43,161 bases of DNA from JANQPX01 sp051010395 (GTDB taxonomy: Bacteria; Pseudomonadota; Alphaproteobacteria; Geminicoccales; Geminicoccaceae), in contig JBPCVQ010000408.1 of assembly GCA_051010395.1 (NCBI GenBank), positions 1 through 43,161 of the forward strand, in the 5' to 3' direction. The translations under genes and the position numbers were made by a program. Of the stretch, positions 33,796-42,614 are shown one piece after another. Every line of letters starts with the position of its first letter. Position 1 is the first letter of the stretch. A model generated the notes under the pieces. The model worked only from the letters and a program-made list of their open reading frames with translations, had not been told where the DNA came from and did not search any database.

Positions 33796-35492
33796 CCGAC
33801 GCCGGTTACCCGCTTCATCTTCTGCATCCCACCAAGCAGCTTCTCCGGCTTGATGACCCCTTCCATCGCGCCGTTCCAAAGCACCAGGAGATTATCGAAG
33901 TCGCGAACGAAGGCTGGCCGGTCGGACGCCACGACCAGGATGCGGCCATCTTTACGTCCGAAGGTGATGAGTTGCAGCAGAGCTTGAGCGCCTGCGCCAT
34001 CCAGGCCGGTATCGGGCTTGTCGAGGACGATGAGCGCCGGATCGCTGCAGATTACCCGTGCGAATTCGATCATGCGCAAATGGCTGGGGGTCAGATGTCT
34101 GGTGGCGTTGCGGATGGGTGTCTCGTAACCACGAGGCAATTTTTCGATCACGGCATGGAGGCCGACCTGCTCCGCCGCCCATGCGGCCTTGCCCAGAGAG
34201 ATATTCTGAAAGCGGGTGATGTTGTCCAGGACACTACCGTCGATCAAGGAGTTGCGCTGGGCTACATAGCCGATATGGGCGCTGAGGCGACCATGATCCT
34301 CCCTATAGAGATCATGGCCTCCAAGCACGATCTTTCCCTGATTCGGGGCGAGCGAGCCGACCAAGAGGCGGGCCAGAACGGATTTTCCGGAACCAGCGGG
34401 GCCGACGATGCCAAGCGAGCCGCCAGATTCGACGTTGAATGCGATGTCGCGGAGCGCCGGTGTCGGCTGACCTTCGAATGTGACGGTTGCATCCCTGACT
34501 TCGAGCCGACCTTGAGGTTTGGGCAAGGGGGTCAGTTTCGCATGATCGATCATGTTCTCGGTCGCGTGGCAGAGCCTTCGATAGGCACTGAGAGCATCGC
34601 GCCCGGATTTCACTGTACTGATCGATTGGCCAAGCGGTCCCAGCGCACGGGCGCAGATGATGCTGCCGGCGACGATCACACCAGGCGTAATGATGTCGTA
34701 AACGGCTAGATAGCCGCCAAAGCCGATCATCGCCATCTGTGCGAGCTGACGGACATAGGCACTCATGGCGCGAAAGGTCGAGGTGATGTCGCTGCCTTCG
34801 ACCAAGCTGCCCAGACCTCTAAGACGGCGCTGTTGCCAGCGTTGGCCGATGGCCGGCCCCATGTTCATCGCTTGCACCACATCACGCTGTCTGAGCGCGG
34901 TCGCAAAGAAGCGATCGGCATCGCCGACGGCCTCGGTGCCGTCGCCGATCCGCGATCGGCTGGTCCAGCCTGAAATGAAGTCGATCAGCAGCAGCAAGCC
35001 CGCAGCGCCGGCCGCGGTTGTTCCCAAGAGCGGATGCAGGATGGCGAGGAGCAGGATAAAGATCGGCACCCAGGGAATATCGAATATGCCGGTGAGGCCG
35101 GCCCCGGACAGAAACTTTCTGACCTTGTCGAGGTCGGCTACCAGCGAACCTGGCGCAGCAGTGTTCGTTTCACCGCCAAGCCTGAATTCGGCGGCGAAGA
35201 CGGCCTTGCCCATGCGCTCCTCAAAACGCATGGCCAAGCGCTCCGCGACACGCGACCGGACATGGTTTAGATAGCTTCCTATCGCCAGGAACGCTGCGGC
35301 GAGCACGGAGAGCATGATCAACGTGGTGATATTGCGCGAGGTCAAAACCCGATCATAGATCTGCAGCATGTAAATCGGCGTCGTCAGCATCAGCAGATTC
35401 ACGACGACGCTGATCACTCCGATTGGTAATAGAACGCCTCGAAGCTCACGGCTCACCTGCTTAGGCATCGCTTCTGTGGCCGTTGTCGGCAA
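33792..35492 (-). CDS. PrtD-like type I secretion ABC protein with a degenerate ATPase domain
   Basis: A 566-residue protein with a PrtD-type membrane domain (about 18-300) and a nucleotide-binding domain (about 325-560). Walker A is intact (GPAGSGKS, 364-371), as is Q412 of the Q-loop. The rest of the site is not: the LSGGQ signature reads LTPSH (467-471), the catalytic Glu after Walker B is Lys (VLDKPD, K492), and the H-loop His is Asp (VASDRP, D524). I checked these three in the reverse complement and no frameshift explains them. As a homodimer it should bind ATP but hydrolyse it poorly or not at all. The frame is otherwise full length, so this is not simple decay. Confidence 0.88.
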   Translation of the reverse strand: MPTTATEAMPKQVSRELRGVLLPIGVISVVVNLLMLTTPIYMLQIYDRVLTSRNITTLIMLSVLAAAFLAIGSYLNHVRSRVAERLAMRFEERMGKAVFAAEFRLGGETNTAAPGSLVADLDKVRKFLSGAGLTGIFDIPWVPIFILLLAILHPLLGTTAAGAAGLLLLIDFISGWTSRSRIGDGTEAVGDADRFFATALRQRDVVQAMNMGPAIGQRWQQRRLRGLGSLVEGSDITSTFRAMSAYVRQLAQMAMIGFGGYLAVYDIITPGVIVAGSIICARALGPLGQSISTVKSGRDALSAYRRLCHATENMIDHAKLTPLPKPQGRLEVRDATVTFEGQPTPALRDIAFNVESGGSLGIVGPAGSGKSVLARLLVGSLAPNQGKIVLGGHDLYREDHGRLSAHIGYVAQRNSLIDGSVLDNITRFQNISLGKAAWAAEQVGLHAVIEKLPRGYETPIRNATRHLTPSHLRMIEFARVICSDPALIVLDKPDTGLDGAGAQALLQLITFGRKDGRILVVASDRPAFVRDFDNLLVLWNGAMEGVIKPEKLLGGMQKMKRVTGVG

Positions 35493-35886
35493 TCCGATCC
35501 TCTTTTTGGGCTTGCAGGCACACTCACCGCGATAGATTAACGATTTGACACTGATATTATTCCCGAACCGGAAGATAGCTCAGGCGGAAAGCGAAAACTC
35601 TGGATGGGAAGAATAACGCCGAGGATCAGCGCCTAGGGGTAGCATGAGTTTACCCCAGTGGCGCGGGCGGCTTTGAAGGTTTCGCCTTGCCGCCATGATC
35701 AGCAGCGCTTTCGCGCCATCTCGGAGGTCTCTCTTCGCCGTCGCTCAAGTTTGCCGGTTCCGGCCAGAAGGGCCTTCGGCTATTGGACGTGATCGACAAC
35801 GTGCTTTGTTTGTTTGCGTTTGCCGTTGGGATCCCGACCGCACACGCACTGACTACGGGACTATCCGGCCACGATGTGAACGTCGT
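35493..35886. other. 394-bp intergenic region between the secretion operon and ydbL
   Basis: This gap should hold the promoter of the leftward secretion operon near its left edge. A 41-codon frame from TTG at about 35780 to 35905 on the plus strand has a signal-peptide-like core (LCLFAFAVGIPTAHA) but no convincing ribosome site or homology, and I do not call it a gene. A longer plus-strand frame (35695-36243) is mostly antisense to ydbL. I see no terminator or repeat here. Confidence 0.3.
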
Positions 35887-36228
35887 CTACTTTTGCCGCC
35901 ACTGACCGTCGCTCCCCATCACATAATGTCCGGATGGTGTACGTTCGATCAGCTTCTTGCCGGCGATCGTCGCGACAGCATCGACGGGTGCTCCGCGTTT
36001 CGACGCAATTTCGGCGTATTTCGCCCTACGGCCCGCGTTGACCTGGTCGATCAGTCCTTTGATATCGGCGTCGCCCGTAACCGCGCCAACATAGCCATCA
36101 GCCTTCTCGCCGACGAGACCGGCCGCCTTGGCGTCATCCAGCGGGCCGGCGTGGGCGGTGTCGATGACGGTGAACGCAACCAGCGCGAGGCTGAGCAACG
36201 CCATGATCCAACGTCTCATCACAGGCAT
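35887..36228 (-). CDS. ydbL: YdbL-family (DUF1318) periplasmic protein
   Basis: A 113-residue secreted protein with a signal peptide (about 1-27, ending TAHAG) and the DUF1318 body, including GLVGEKADGYVG and INAGRRAKYAEIASK-like segments (here VNAGRRAKYAEIA). AGGAG lies 8 nt upstream of the ATG. It is last in the ydbH-ynbE-ydbL operon, as in Escherichia coli, where YdbH and YnbE bridge the two membranes for phospholipid transport and YdbL modulates their assembly. Confidence 0.85.
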   Translation of the reverse strand: MPVMRRWIMALLSLALVAFTVIDTAHAGPLDDAKAAGLVGEKADGYVGAVTGDADIKGLIDQVNAGRRAKYAEIASKRGAPVDAVATIAGKKLIERTPSGHYVMGSDGQWRQK

Positions 36229-36239
36229 GGCATCAACTC

Positions 36240-36428
36240 CTAGAAAAGTTCATCATTGTCGTCGAACAGATCCTCGACGTCCTTTTCAACCTTTACCCTC
36301 ACTTCCTGTTCGATTTTGACGTTCAGGTTGATCACGATCGGATCTTTCGGCGCTTCGAGGGCGACGCGTGGTTGACAGGCTGCCAGCACGAACACGGCCA
36401 ATGCGATTGGCGCTGCACTAGCGCTCAA
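36240..36428 (-). CDS. ynbE: YnbE-family outer-membrane lipoprotein
   Basis: A 62-residue lipoprotein, close to the 61 residues of E. coli YnbE. The signal ends in a lipobox LAAC near residue 18, and the mature part carries the family's PKDPIVINLNVKIEQEVRVK core. The TTG start overlaps the ydbH stop by 11 nt; a GTG at 36446 is an alternative. A longer frame up to 36803 is a shadow of ydbH. YnbE is thought to form the outer-membrane end of the YdbH bridge by beta-strand pairing. Confidence 0.82.
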   Translation of the reverse strand: MSASAAPIALAVFVLAACQPRVALEAPKDPIVINLNVKIEQEVRVKVEKDVEDLFDDNDELF

Positions 36429-38955
36429 ATCTCTGCAGGCGTTCACGGATGCGGTCGGGGATCTGGTAATTATCGAGATTGGTCTGAACAAGGCTCGCCA
36501 GATTGCCCTCGAGATTGAGATTGAACTCGACGGGGTGGCCATCATGGAGGTCGGGATTGGCGCCTTTGAGATGAAGTCCGATCGCCGTGGCGCCATCCGT
36601 TCTGCCGTCGAGGGTGATCTTAAGCGCGTCATAGCGAAAGTTCTCCAGTGCTTGCAACATGAGCCTAACGCTTTCGCCACCTGCTTGTAAGACGCCGGGA
36701 ACGCTCGATGGCGTGTAACGAAGAACACCCGGGCCGGTTGCGTTGAGCTCGCCGTCATTGATCGCTGCAGCCTCGCCGATCGTAAGGGGCAACGTTCCAT
36801 CAATGCGGCCTTCTCCGGTCAGATCGTTGAGCGGCGTCAACCCAAGCAGCGCATTCAGGTCGAGCTGTTCAGCCTTCAATATAAGAGTTAAGTCCTGGAT
36901 GTCTGAACCAAAGCTGAATGGCTCGGCCTGGATTTCACCATCCGCCAGGCGCCAGTCGAGCTGATCGACGGCGAGCAGGCCATTGGGGCGAAGCTGCATC
37001 GACACGAGACCGTCGGTCAGCGGCAGGCCGACGTCGAGGAGCCCGACGGACAGAAGCTGATCGCCGGGCGTGGTCGGCGGAGCCAGCCCGTCGAACTTGA
37101 TGACGCTGTTGATGCGTGACAGCCTCGCCGGTCCAATCGTGAAGCCAAGCTCGTCGATAAGGAGGCCAAGATCGCTGGCGAGTTGCCCGTCCAGCCAGGT
37201 CAATTGGCCATCCAGGGCGATGCCTCCCTCGGCGTTGGCGATCACGCCTTCGAGGATCGGTGAAAGATCGCCGGGTTGAAGCTTGCCAGCGACAAACGCG
37301 ATAGGCGCTAATTCGAGATCGAGCACGCCCTGCCTCGTCTCCAGGTCATGCTGACCGGTGAAGTCGATCACCGCTCCGGGAGCAGATGTCGATCTTAGCG
37401 TACCGTCGATGCCCAGGCTGGATGCCCTGGCGTTGACCTGAGCGTCGAGCCTCAACGGTGAGAACAGGCGCGGTTCGCCGAGCGGGCGAACCGCGCGGAT
37501 GGTCAGCGGGATCGAGCGATCTTCCACGAACCTTTGATCGTTCAGCAGGATGTCGCTTTCGATCCCGGCAAGCGCCAGATTGGCGCTTGGCACATCGGCC
37601 CGGCCCTGTCGAATGCGGATGGTCCCTTCATGAAGCCCATCGGGGCTGCCGTTCAGCGTCACGCCAAGGTCCTCGATCCGTGCCCAAAAACGGCTTGTCG
37701 GAAGATCGATGCGCACCGGATCGATCTCGAGGCCCCAATCCAGCTCGAAGCGGCGATCGCCCGGATGAAACCGAAGCCAGGGCTCCTCGCGAACCGGCCA
37801 TTGAATGGTGAACCAGCCGCTTTCCAGTACCCGTTCGCCGCTTTCATCGATAACGACCCGGTCCACGCTGACCTTTTGGCCCTCGGTCCGCGCCGTGACG
37901 TCGACAATGCGATCATCAAGCGCCAAATCCAGGACACGCTGTATCTTGACGCCTTCGATCTCGACGTCACCGAGTGACATCGCAAGGCCGTCGAGATCGA
38001 AGGCGAGCGTACCTCTCAGAGCATCGAGCACGCCGTCAAGCCGAAGCGTTGCCTGGCCTCGATCCAAGGTGAGATCATCGAAGCGGATCCGTGTCAGATC
38101 GAATGAGGCCTCTGCCCCTTCGATTGCAGCCGGCTGCAGCTGGTCATCGAAATCGACAGCGGCCGAAAACGCGCCGTCTAGGGAACCGATCTGATCTGCA
38201 AGCGCCAGGCCCCCGCGCAGTGTCAGCCGACCATCCGCGAAGGCAAGATCGATGTCACTTGTCATCACGGCCCTTTGCGTTCTATCGGGCCAAGCGATTT
38301 CGGTGGCTTGCAAATCGAGGCTGCCGGAAGCCTCGACCTCGGTTGCTCGTGGAGTTTCGGTGAGCGGAAGATGGCCTGAGAGCTGAAGCGTCGCCCGCAG
38401 CGTGCCCTTATCGCCGATGGTAAGAGATGCGGAGGGAACATTGAGGTCAAATTGAAACCGATCATCAATCAAGGCTGCTTGGCCGCTTACCGGCAAGCTG
38501 ATCGGTCCCGCCGGGGTCTCGATGTCGATCCGGCTATTCTCGATTATGAAGTTCTCAGGCGCGAACGGCGCTATGAAATCGATTGGGTCGTCATCGCCTG
38601 ACTGGTTTTCATCGACGTCTGACTTGACTGGATTGCCGAAGGATAGCTCGCCGTCCTTATAGGCTGCCTGCACCACCAGGCCGTCGATGCGAATTCGGTC
38701 GAGCCGTCCGTTGAAGATACCTCGCAAGCTGTAGTCGGCTTCTATCGCGTCGACGCTTTGGCGTGGCGGCCTGCCGATGGCGAGAGCATCGACACGGGCG
38801 CGGCTGAACCCGACCTTGATCGATCCGAAGGTCACATCGTCGACGCCGGCGATGGCCAGGCCAAGCGATATCGTTGCCGGCAGGGACCAGAGCAATAGAG
38901 CCATCAAGACACCGATCGCGATGGCAAACAGACCGATCCGACGCCGTACGGTCAT
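36418..38955 (-). CDS. ydbH: YdbH-family AsmA-like intermembrane lipid transport protein
   Basis: An 845-residue protein with one N-terminal transmembrane anchor (about 7-30) and a very long beta-rich periplasmic body of AsmA/TamB/YhdP type. The C-terminal DUF2125/dicarboxylate-transport-like segment near residues 720-800 (LLGLTPLNDLTGEGRIDGTLPL, here LTGEGRIDGTLPL) is typical of YdbH. These proteins form a lipid-conducting groove from the inner to the outer membrane. It heads the ydbH-ynbE-ydbL operon and is divergent from the TauE/SafE-family gene. No clear Shine-Dalgarno is visible upstream of the ATG. Confidence 0.88.
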   Translation of the reverse strand: MTVRRRIGLFAIAIGVLMALLLWSLPATISLGLAIAGVDDVTFGSIKVGFSRARVDALAIGRPPRQSVDAIEADYSLRGIFNGRLDRIRIDGLVVQAAYKDGELSFGNPVKSDVDENQSGDDDPIDFIAPFAPENFIIENSRIDIETPAGPISLPVSGQAALIDDRFQFDLNVPSASLTIGDKGTLRATLQLSGHLPLTETPRATEVEASGSLDLQATEIAWPDRTQRAVMTSDIDLAFADGRLTLRGGLALADQIGSLDGAFSAAVDFDDQLQPAAIEGAEASFDLTRIRFDDLTLDRGQATLRLDGVLDALRGTLAFDLDGLAMSLGDVEIEGVKIQRVLDLALDDRIVDVTARTEGQKVSVDRVVIDESGERVLESGWFTIQWPVREEPWLRFHPGDRRFELDWGLEIDPVRIDLPTSRFWARIEDLGVTLNGSPDGLHEGTIRIRQGRADVPSANLALAGIESDILLNDQRFVEDRSIPLTIRAVRPLGEPRLFSPLRLDAQVNARASSLGIDGTLRSTSAPGAVIDFTGQHDLETRQGVLDLELAPIAFVAGKLQPGDLSPILEGVIANAEGGIALDGQLTWLDGQLASDLGLLIDELGFTIGPARLSRINSVIKFDGLAPPTTPGDQLLSVGLLDVGLPLTDGLVSMQLRPNGLLAVDQLDWRLADGEIQAEPFSFGSDIQDLTLILKAEQLDLNALLGLTPLNDLTGEGRIDGTLPLTIGEAAAINDGELNATGPGVLRYTPSSVPGVLQAGGESVRLMLQALENFRYDALKITLDGRTDGATAIGLHLKGANPDLHDGHPVEFNLNLEGNLASLVQTNLDNYQIPDRIRERLQRFER

Positions 38956-39187
38956 GAAATAGGGTCCAGCTTGTCGCCTGGTTTCTCATCGAAGGGGCGA
39001 TGGTCTGAAGATGTTACCAAGCTATCAGCTGATGCGCGATGGTGCGGCTGAAATTGCCCAGGACCTGCGCAGCGCACGACGGCGGTATCGGCAAGGAATC
39101 AGGGAAAGAAAATAGTACGCAATAAACGCGACCTTTCGGGTGTCTTGGAGGAAATGCGCAGCTCTTGCAGATCCCGAGGGAGGAATA
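38956..39187. other. Divergent intergenic region between ydbH and the TauE/SafE gene
   Basis: About 230 bp that must carry both leftward and rightward promoters. I see no consensus -35/-10 pair, palindrome or terminator that I would defend. The rightward end carries the GAGGGAGGA ribosome site at 39176-39184. Confidence 0.3.
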
Positions 39188-40357
39188 GTGGGCCCGGAAG
39201 CGTTTTGGTTTTTTCCAGCCGGCCTGTCGTCCGAGATGGTGGGGTTCTTGGTCATTTGCAGCGCCATGACATCGATGTTGACGGCGACAGCCGGTGTCGG
39301 TGGCGGGGTGTTGCTGTTTGCGATCATGGCATGGGTGATGCCGCTCTCGGCATTGATACCGGTGCATGGCGTGGTCCAGATCGGCTCCAATGTCGGACGC
39401 TTGCTTCTCATGCTGCGCAGTGTGCAATTGGCTATCCTGCTACCCTTCCTGGCCGGCAGTGCGCTTGGCGGCGCTCTGGGTGCGGCTGTCGTCGTGCAAC
39501 TGCCGCCAACGATCATGCAGATAGCAATCGGGGCCTTCATTCTCTGGGCGGCCTGGATGAAGCCGCCGACATTTGTCGTGGATCGCCGCGCGATTGCGCT
39601 TACGGGACTTGTCGTCACGTTCTTGACGATGTTCTTTGGTGCAACGTCGCCGCTGATTGCATCCGTATTGAGGTTGCTGCGGCTCGATCGGTTCTCCCTC
39701 GTCGCCACACAATCGGCCTGCGTCATCGCCCAACACGGTGTGAAGGTGGCCGCATTCGGCTTCCTGGGCTTCGCTTTCGCACCTTATTTGCCGTTAGTGG
39801 TTGCGATGATCAGCGCCGGTTTCATCGGAACGTTGATCGGCAACCACCTCCTGCAGAAAATAGCGGATCAGCGCTTTCAGGTGATGTTGAGCTGCGTGTT
39901 GAGCGTACTCGCCGTGGGTTTACTGGCTAAAGGAACCTCTGCGCTGATCATCAGATCGGACATTTCCGAAGTCAGCGTGTTTCGATCGGTGGCGGACGAA
40001 GAGAGGCGGCTGGGCCGGCCGGCTTTCTCGCGGACGGAAACAGCGGAGATCATCGATCACGAGGTCGAAAGGTGGGAGCCGGCGCTCAAAAGGGAATATG
40101 CGGAGGGGCAAGGTCATCCGACGATTTGGGAAGTTGCCAATAGAAGGCTGGCGGGCAATTTGCAGGAAACCCACTCGAAGCTTTCTTTTGCCGACATGCG
40201 CGCCAAAAAACTAGCCGAACGCACAAAGCGAGATCGACTGCGGATAGCCGCTCTCGAAAGGGGTTTCGAGGCCACACGCAAACGCATCGACGCTATAAGC
40301 GGCCGGGCGAGCAAACTCACGGCCTTGGGATCCATTAGGGAGGCGCGATTTCCATAA
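39188..40357 (+). CDS. TauE/SafE-family permease with C-terminal cytoplasmic coiled-coil tail
   Basis: A 389-residue protein. Residues about 1-255 are a sulfite/organosulfur exporter-like (TauE/SafE) membrane domain with roughly eight helices and a glycine-rich first repeat (TATAGVGGGVLLFAIMA). Residues about 260-389 form a charged tail that is not part of the family: an HTH-free helical stretch (TETAEIIDHEVERWEPALKR) and then a Lys/Arg-rich coiled coil (ADMRAKKLAERTKRDRLRI). The GTG at 39188 follows GAGGGAGGA; the frame is open to 39140 but lacks a ribosome site there. Its substrate is unknown. Confidence 0.75.
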   Translation: MGPEAFWFFPAGLSSEMVGFLVICSAMTSMLTATAGVGGGVLLFAIMAWVMPLSALIPVHGVVQIGSNVGRLLLMLRSVQLAILLPFLAGSALGGALGAAVVVQLPPTIMQIAIGAFILWAAWMKPPTFVVDRRAIALTGLVVTFLTMFFGATSPLIASVLRLLRLDRFSLVATQSACVIAQHGVKVAAFGFLGFAFAPYLPLVVAMISAGFIGTLIGNHLLQKIADQRFQVMLSCVLSVLAVGLLAKGTSALIIRSDISEVSVFRSVADEERRLGRPAFSRTETAEIIDHEVERWEPALKREYAEGQGHPTIWEVANRRLAGNLQETHSKLSFADMRAKKLAERTKRDRLRIAALERGFEATRKRIDAISGRASKLTALGSIREARFP

Positions 40358-40540
40358 GGAGAGCAACTACGCTCAACAATCAACCAACAGAAAATTCCCG
40401 GCCAATACTGTACAATGATCAGTGATTATGAGGGGTTTTCTTTTTTCTACACTGGTACTATCGATACGTTCAAACAATAGTCGATTTGACGGAGGGATGT
40501 CGGTGATTTCTCGGAAACCTCAACTGGAGGGCAAGGTCTC

Positions 40541-41536
40541 TTGAAAGCCCTTCACACTCTTCTGCATGGGCTCTCATGCCTGGTTCGCAGCACTCTGAAG
40601 ATTGTCTCGATGCTTATTTTGGCCGTTTGCCTGGCCAGCATCTCGCCGACAATCGCGAGGGCACAATCGGTGGATCAGATACGAGATCGTGTCAATCAGG
40701 GCACTGTCGGAATCATGTGCGGGCGCACCAGCGCATCATTTCTCTATTTCTGCGAAGACATCGCATCTCTTCTCAATGATGACATCGGTTATTCCCTGCG
40801 TGTCGTTCCGATGATCGGATCGGGGGCCGTAAGAAATGTCGAAGATATTCTCTATCTGAAAGGCGTCGATCTCGCGATGACCTTTGCCGACACGCTCGAT
40901 TTCATGGAGAAGCAGGGCGTCCATCCCAATATCAAGGACAACGTTCGGTATGTAACGAGATTGTGGGATACCGAACTCCATATTGTCGCCAACAAAAAGT
41001 TCAAATCGATCTACGATCTCGAGGGGCAAAAGGTTAATTTTTCATCGATTGGTAGCGGAACCTACCTGACGATGACCAATCTTTTTGAAGCCCACGGCCT
41101 ATCGGTCGACGTGCAAAGCGACAAAAAATCCATTGCTCGAGAACGCCTCAAGAAAGGCAAGATCGCCGCGATGGCCAGTAACAGCGCCATCCCCTGGTCG
41201 TTTGCGGAAGAGTTTGGTCCGGAAGATGACGTGCATCTTCTCGATATTCCGCCCGATTGGATCCCCAGAGGTTACGAAACCTCCTCTTTGTCATCGGATG
41301 TTTATCCAAACCTGATTGCAGCCGGTGAAGCGATAACGACGCTCAGAAACCCGGCCGTGCTTCTGGCCTACAATTGGGAAGCGGCCCACCCTCGCTGCGC
41401 TAAAGTGCAACGCTTCGTAGCGGCGCTGAATGAGAAATTTCCCGATTTGCTCGGCGGTTCGTATCAACCGAAATGGCAGGATGTCGATATGCGAGCCGAC
41501 GTCAAATATTTGGAACGATGGGACAAGGATTGTTGA
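40541..41536 (+). CDS. Orphan TAXI-family TRAP-type solute-binding protein
   Basis: A 331-residue secreted binding protein of the TAXI group (NMT1-like fold). A long signal peptide ends near residue 41 (IARAQS). Typical motifs are the opening TVGIMCGRTSASFLYFCEDIA and the middle KVNFSSIGSGTYLTMTNLF. The TTG start has GGAGGG 9 nt upstream. TAXI proteins normally work with DctQM-type membrane subunits, none of which lies in this window, so it may act as a sensor or with distant subunits. Its 3' end overlaps the Calx-beta gene by 19 nt. Confidence 0.8.
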   Translation: MKALHTLLHGLSCLVRSTLKIVSMLILAVCLASISPTIARAQSVDQIRDRVNQGTVGIMCGRTSASFLYFCEDIASLLNDDIGYSLRVVPMIGSGAVRNVEDILYLKGVDLAMTFADTLDFMEKQGVHPNIKDNVRYVTRLWDTELHIVANKKFKSIYDLEGQKVNFSSIGSGTYLTMTNLFEAHGLSVDVQSDKKSIARERLKKGKIAAMASNSAIPWSFAEEFGPEDDVHLLDIPPDWIPRGYETSSLSSDVYPNLIAAGEAITTLRNPAVLLAYNWEAAHPRCAKVQRFVAALNEKFPDLLGGSYQPKWQDVDMRADVKYLERWDKDC

Positions 41537-42417
41537 CCGGACTTCGAAGACCAGTGGCAGACTTCATTTCTTCCCGGGCGTGTGTGGTGGCAGGCGCTTG
41601 TCTGTTGGCAAGCATGATTGCCCAGCAGTCTTCGCCTGCGCGCGCGGCGGAATTCATTGCGGCTGATGGCAGCGCGGTGTTCGGGGAAATCATCCGATTT
41701 ACGGAAAGTACGGTTACGATTCGCCCAGCCGGTGGCAGCATGATCTTGCTTGCTCCTGACGATATCAAACAGGTTCGCTACATCTTGAGCGATGGCAGTG
41801 CGATCGAAGGCGTACTGCATGATTGGTACGATGGCACTTATGTTCTGAAAGTTCAGGAGAAGCTGGTCGGCGCCAGAGATGGCGCACGCCTGTCAAGTGG
41901 CTTGCTCACGCGACTCGAGGAACAGCAGGGAGAGGAGGATGATGCCGGCGCGACTCCAGCCTTGAAATCCGCAGTGCTGGAAAAAACACCACCTAAGCCC
42001 CCGTCTGTCGAGTCGGCGCTTGAGCCTGACGATCGCTTGGAGGTCACCACGAGCCTGGGCGCGGTCGATGGTGAGAATCAATTCGATCTCGTGGAAATCA
42101 AAGCCACGGCCGATGCTGCATTGGAAGAGGCGAGAGAGCTGGTTTTTGAAATTTCATCATCAAAGCCCTGGCCGGATGACATCATCGTCATCTACACGAC
42201 CCTTGATGGAACGGCCGAGGCAGGGATTGATTTTGAAAGCACCAAGGGCATCGTGAGGCTGCCCGCCGGAACAACGTCAATCCAATTGACCATCCCCTTG
42301 ATTGACGACGATGAAGCCGAGGATGACGAGTCGTTGACGCTGTTTTTGAGTTCCGCGCTCGATGTTGCGACGATTCCCAAGCGAAATGTCATCGCAACGA
42401 TCCGAGACAGTGACTGA
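41518..42417 (+). CDS. Secreted Calx-beta domain protein
   Basis: A 299-residue secreted protein. The signal peptide spans about residues 15-44 (ending ARAAEF). Residues about 45-125 hold two similar beta motifs (ADGSAVFGEIIRF and SDGSAIEGVLHDW). A proline/glutamate-rich linker follows (about 125-190), and a C-terminal Calx-beta domain (about 195-299) shows TLDGTAEAGIDF and the acidic Ca-binding LIDDDEAEDDESLTLFL. The ATG start overlaps the TAXI gene; a TTG at 41533 is an alternative. It may bind calcium at the cell surface or periplasm and partner the TAXI protein, which is inferred from tight overlap only. Confidence 0.7.
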   Translation: MGQGLLTGLRRPVADFISSRACVVAGACLLASMIAQQSSPARAAEFIAADGSAVFGEIIRFTESTVTIRPAGGSMILLAPDDIKQVRYILSDGSAIEGVLHDWYDGTYVLKVQEKLVGARDGARLSSGLLTRLEEQQGEEDDAGATPALKSAVLEKTPPKPPSVESALEPDDRLEVTTSLGAVDGENQFDLVEIKATADAALEEARELVFEISSSKPWPDDIIVIYTTLDGTAEAGIDFESTKGIVRLPAGTTSIQLTIPLIDDDEAEDDESLTLFLSSALDVATIPKRNVIATIRDSD

Positions 42418-42430
42418 CTGACAGGGCGAT

Positions 42431-42614
42431 CTGGTGGTGTGACCACCTCATCTGATTCTCACCGCCTTCGCAGAACGTGTCAGGATATCCAGGGGTATGC
42501 GAGCTTGTCTCGGCGAAGACGCGGGACCTTTCCAAGAAAAGCCGGCATGCCCTAAGAATTCTTGGCGCGTTTTTCGAAGGCGGTCGAAACCAAATGAAGT
42601 GGCCATGCCACTAG
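42431..42614. mobile_element. Second CTAG-ended element-like block
   Basis: A 184-bp non-coding block begins CTGGTGGTG and ends CCACTAG. Its first 27 bases match the start of the 22836 block at about 21 positions, and both contain GGGTATGC further in. The right end supplies the TAG stop of the leftward gene that follows, much as the first block supplies the aepW stop. The inverted repeat is imperfect, so this is a weaker case. Confidence 0.3.

Noticed and set aside
35695..36243. 182-residue plus-strand frame around ydbL
   Set aside because: Half of it is antisense to ydbL, there is no ribosome site, and the peptide is Arg-rich and featureless.
40358..40540. Terminator at the T-rich stretch near 40434-40448
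   Set aside because: The T-run is not preceded by a GC-rich stem.
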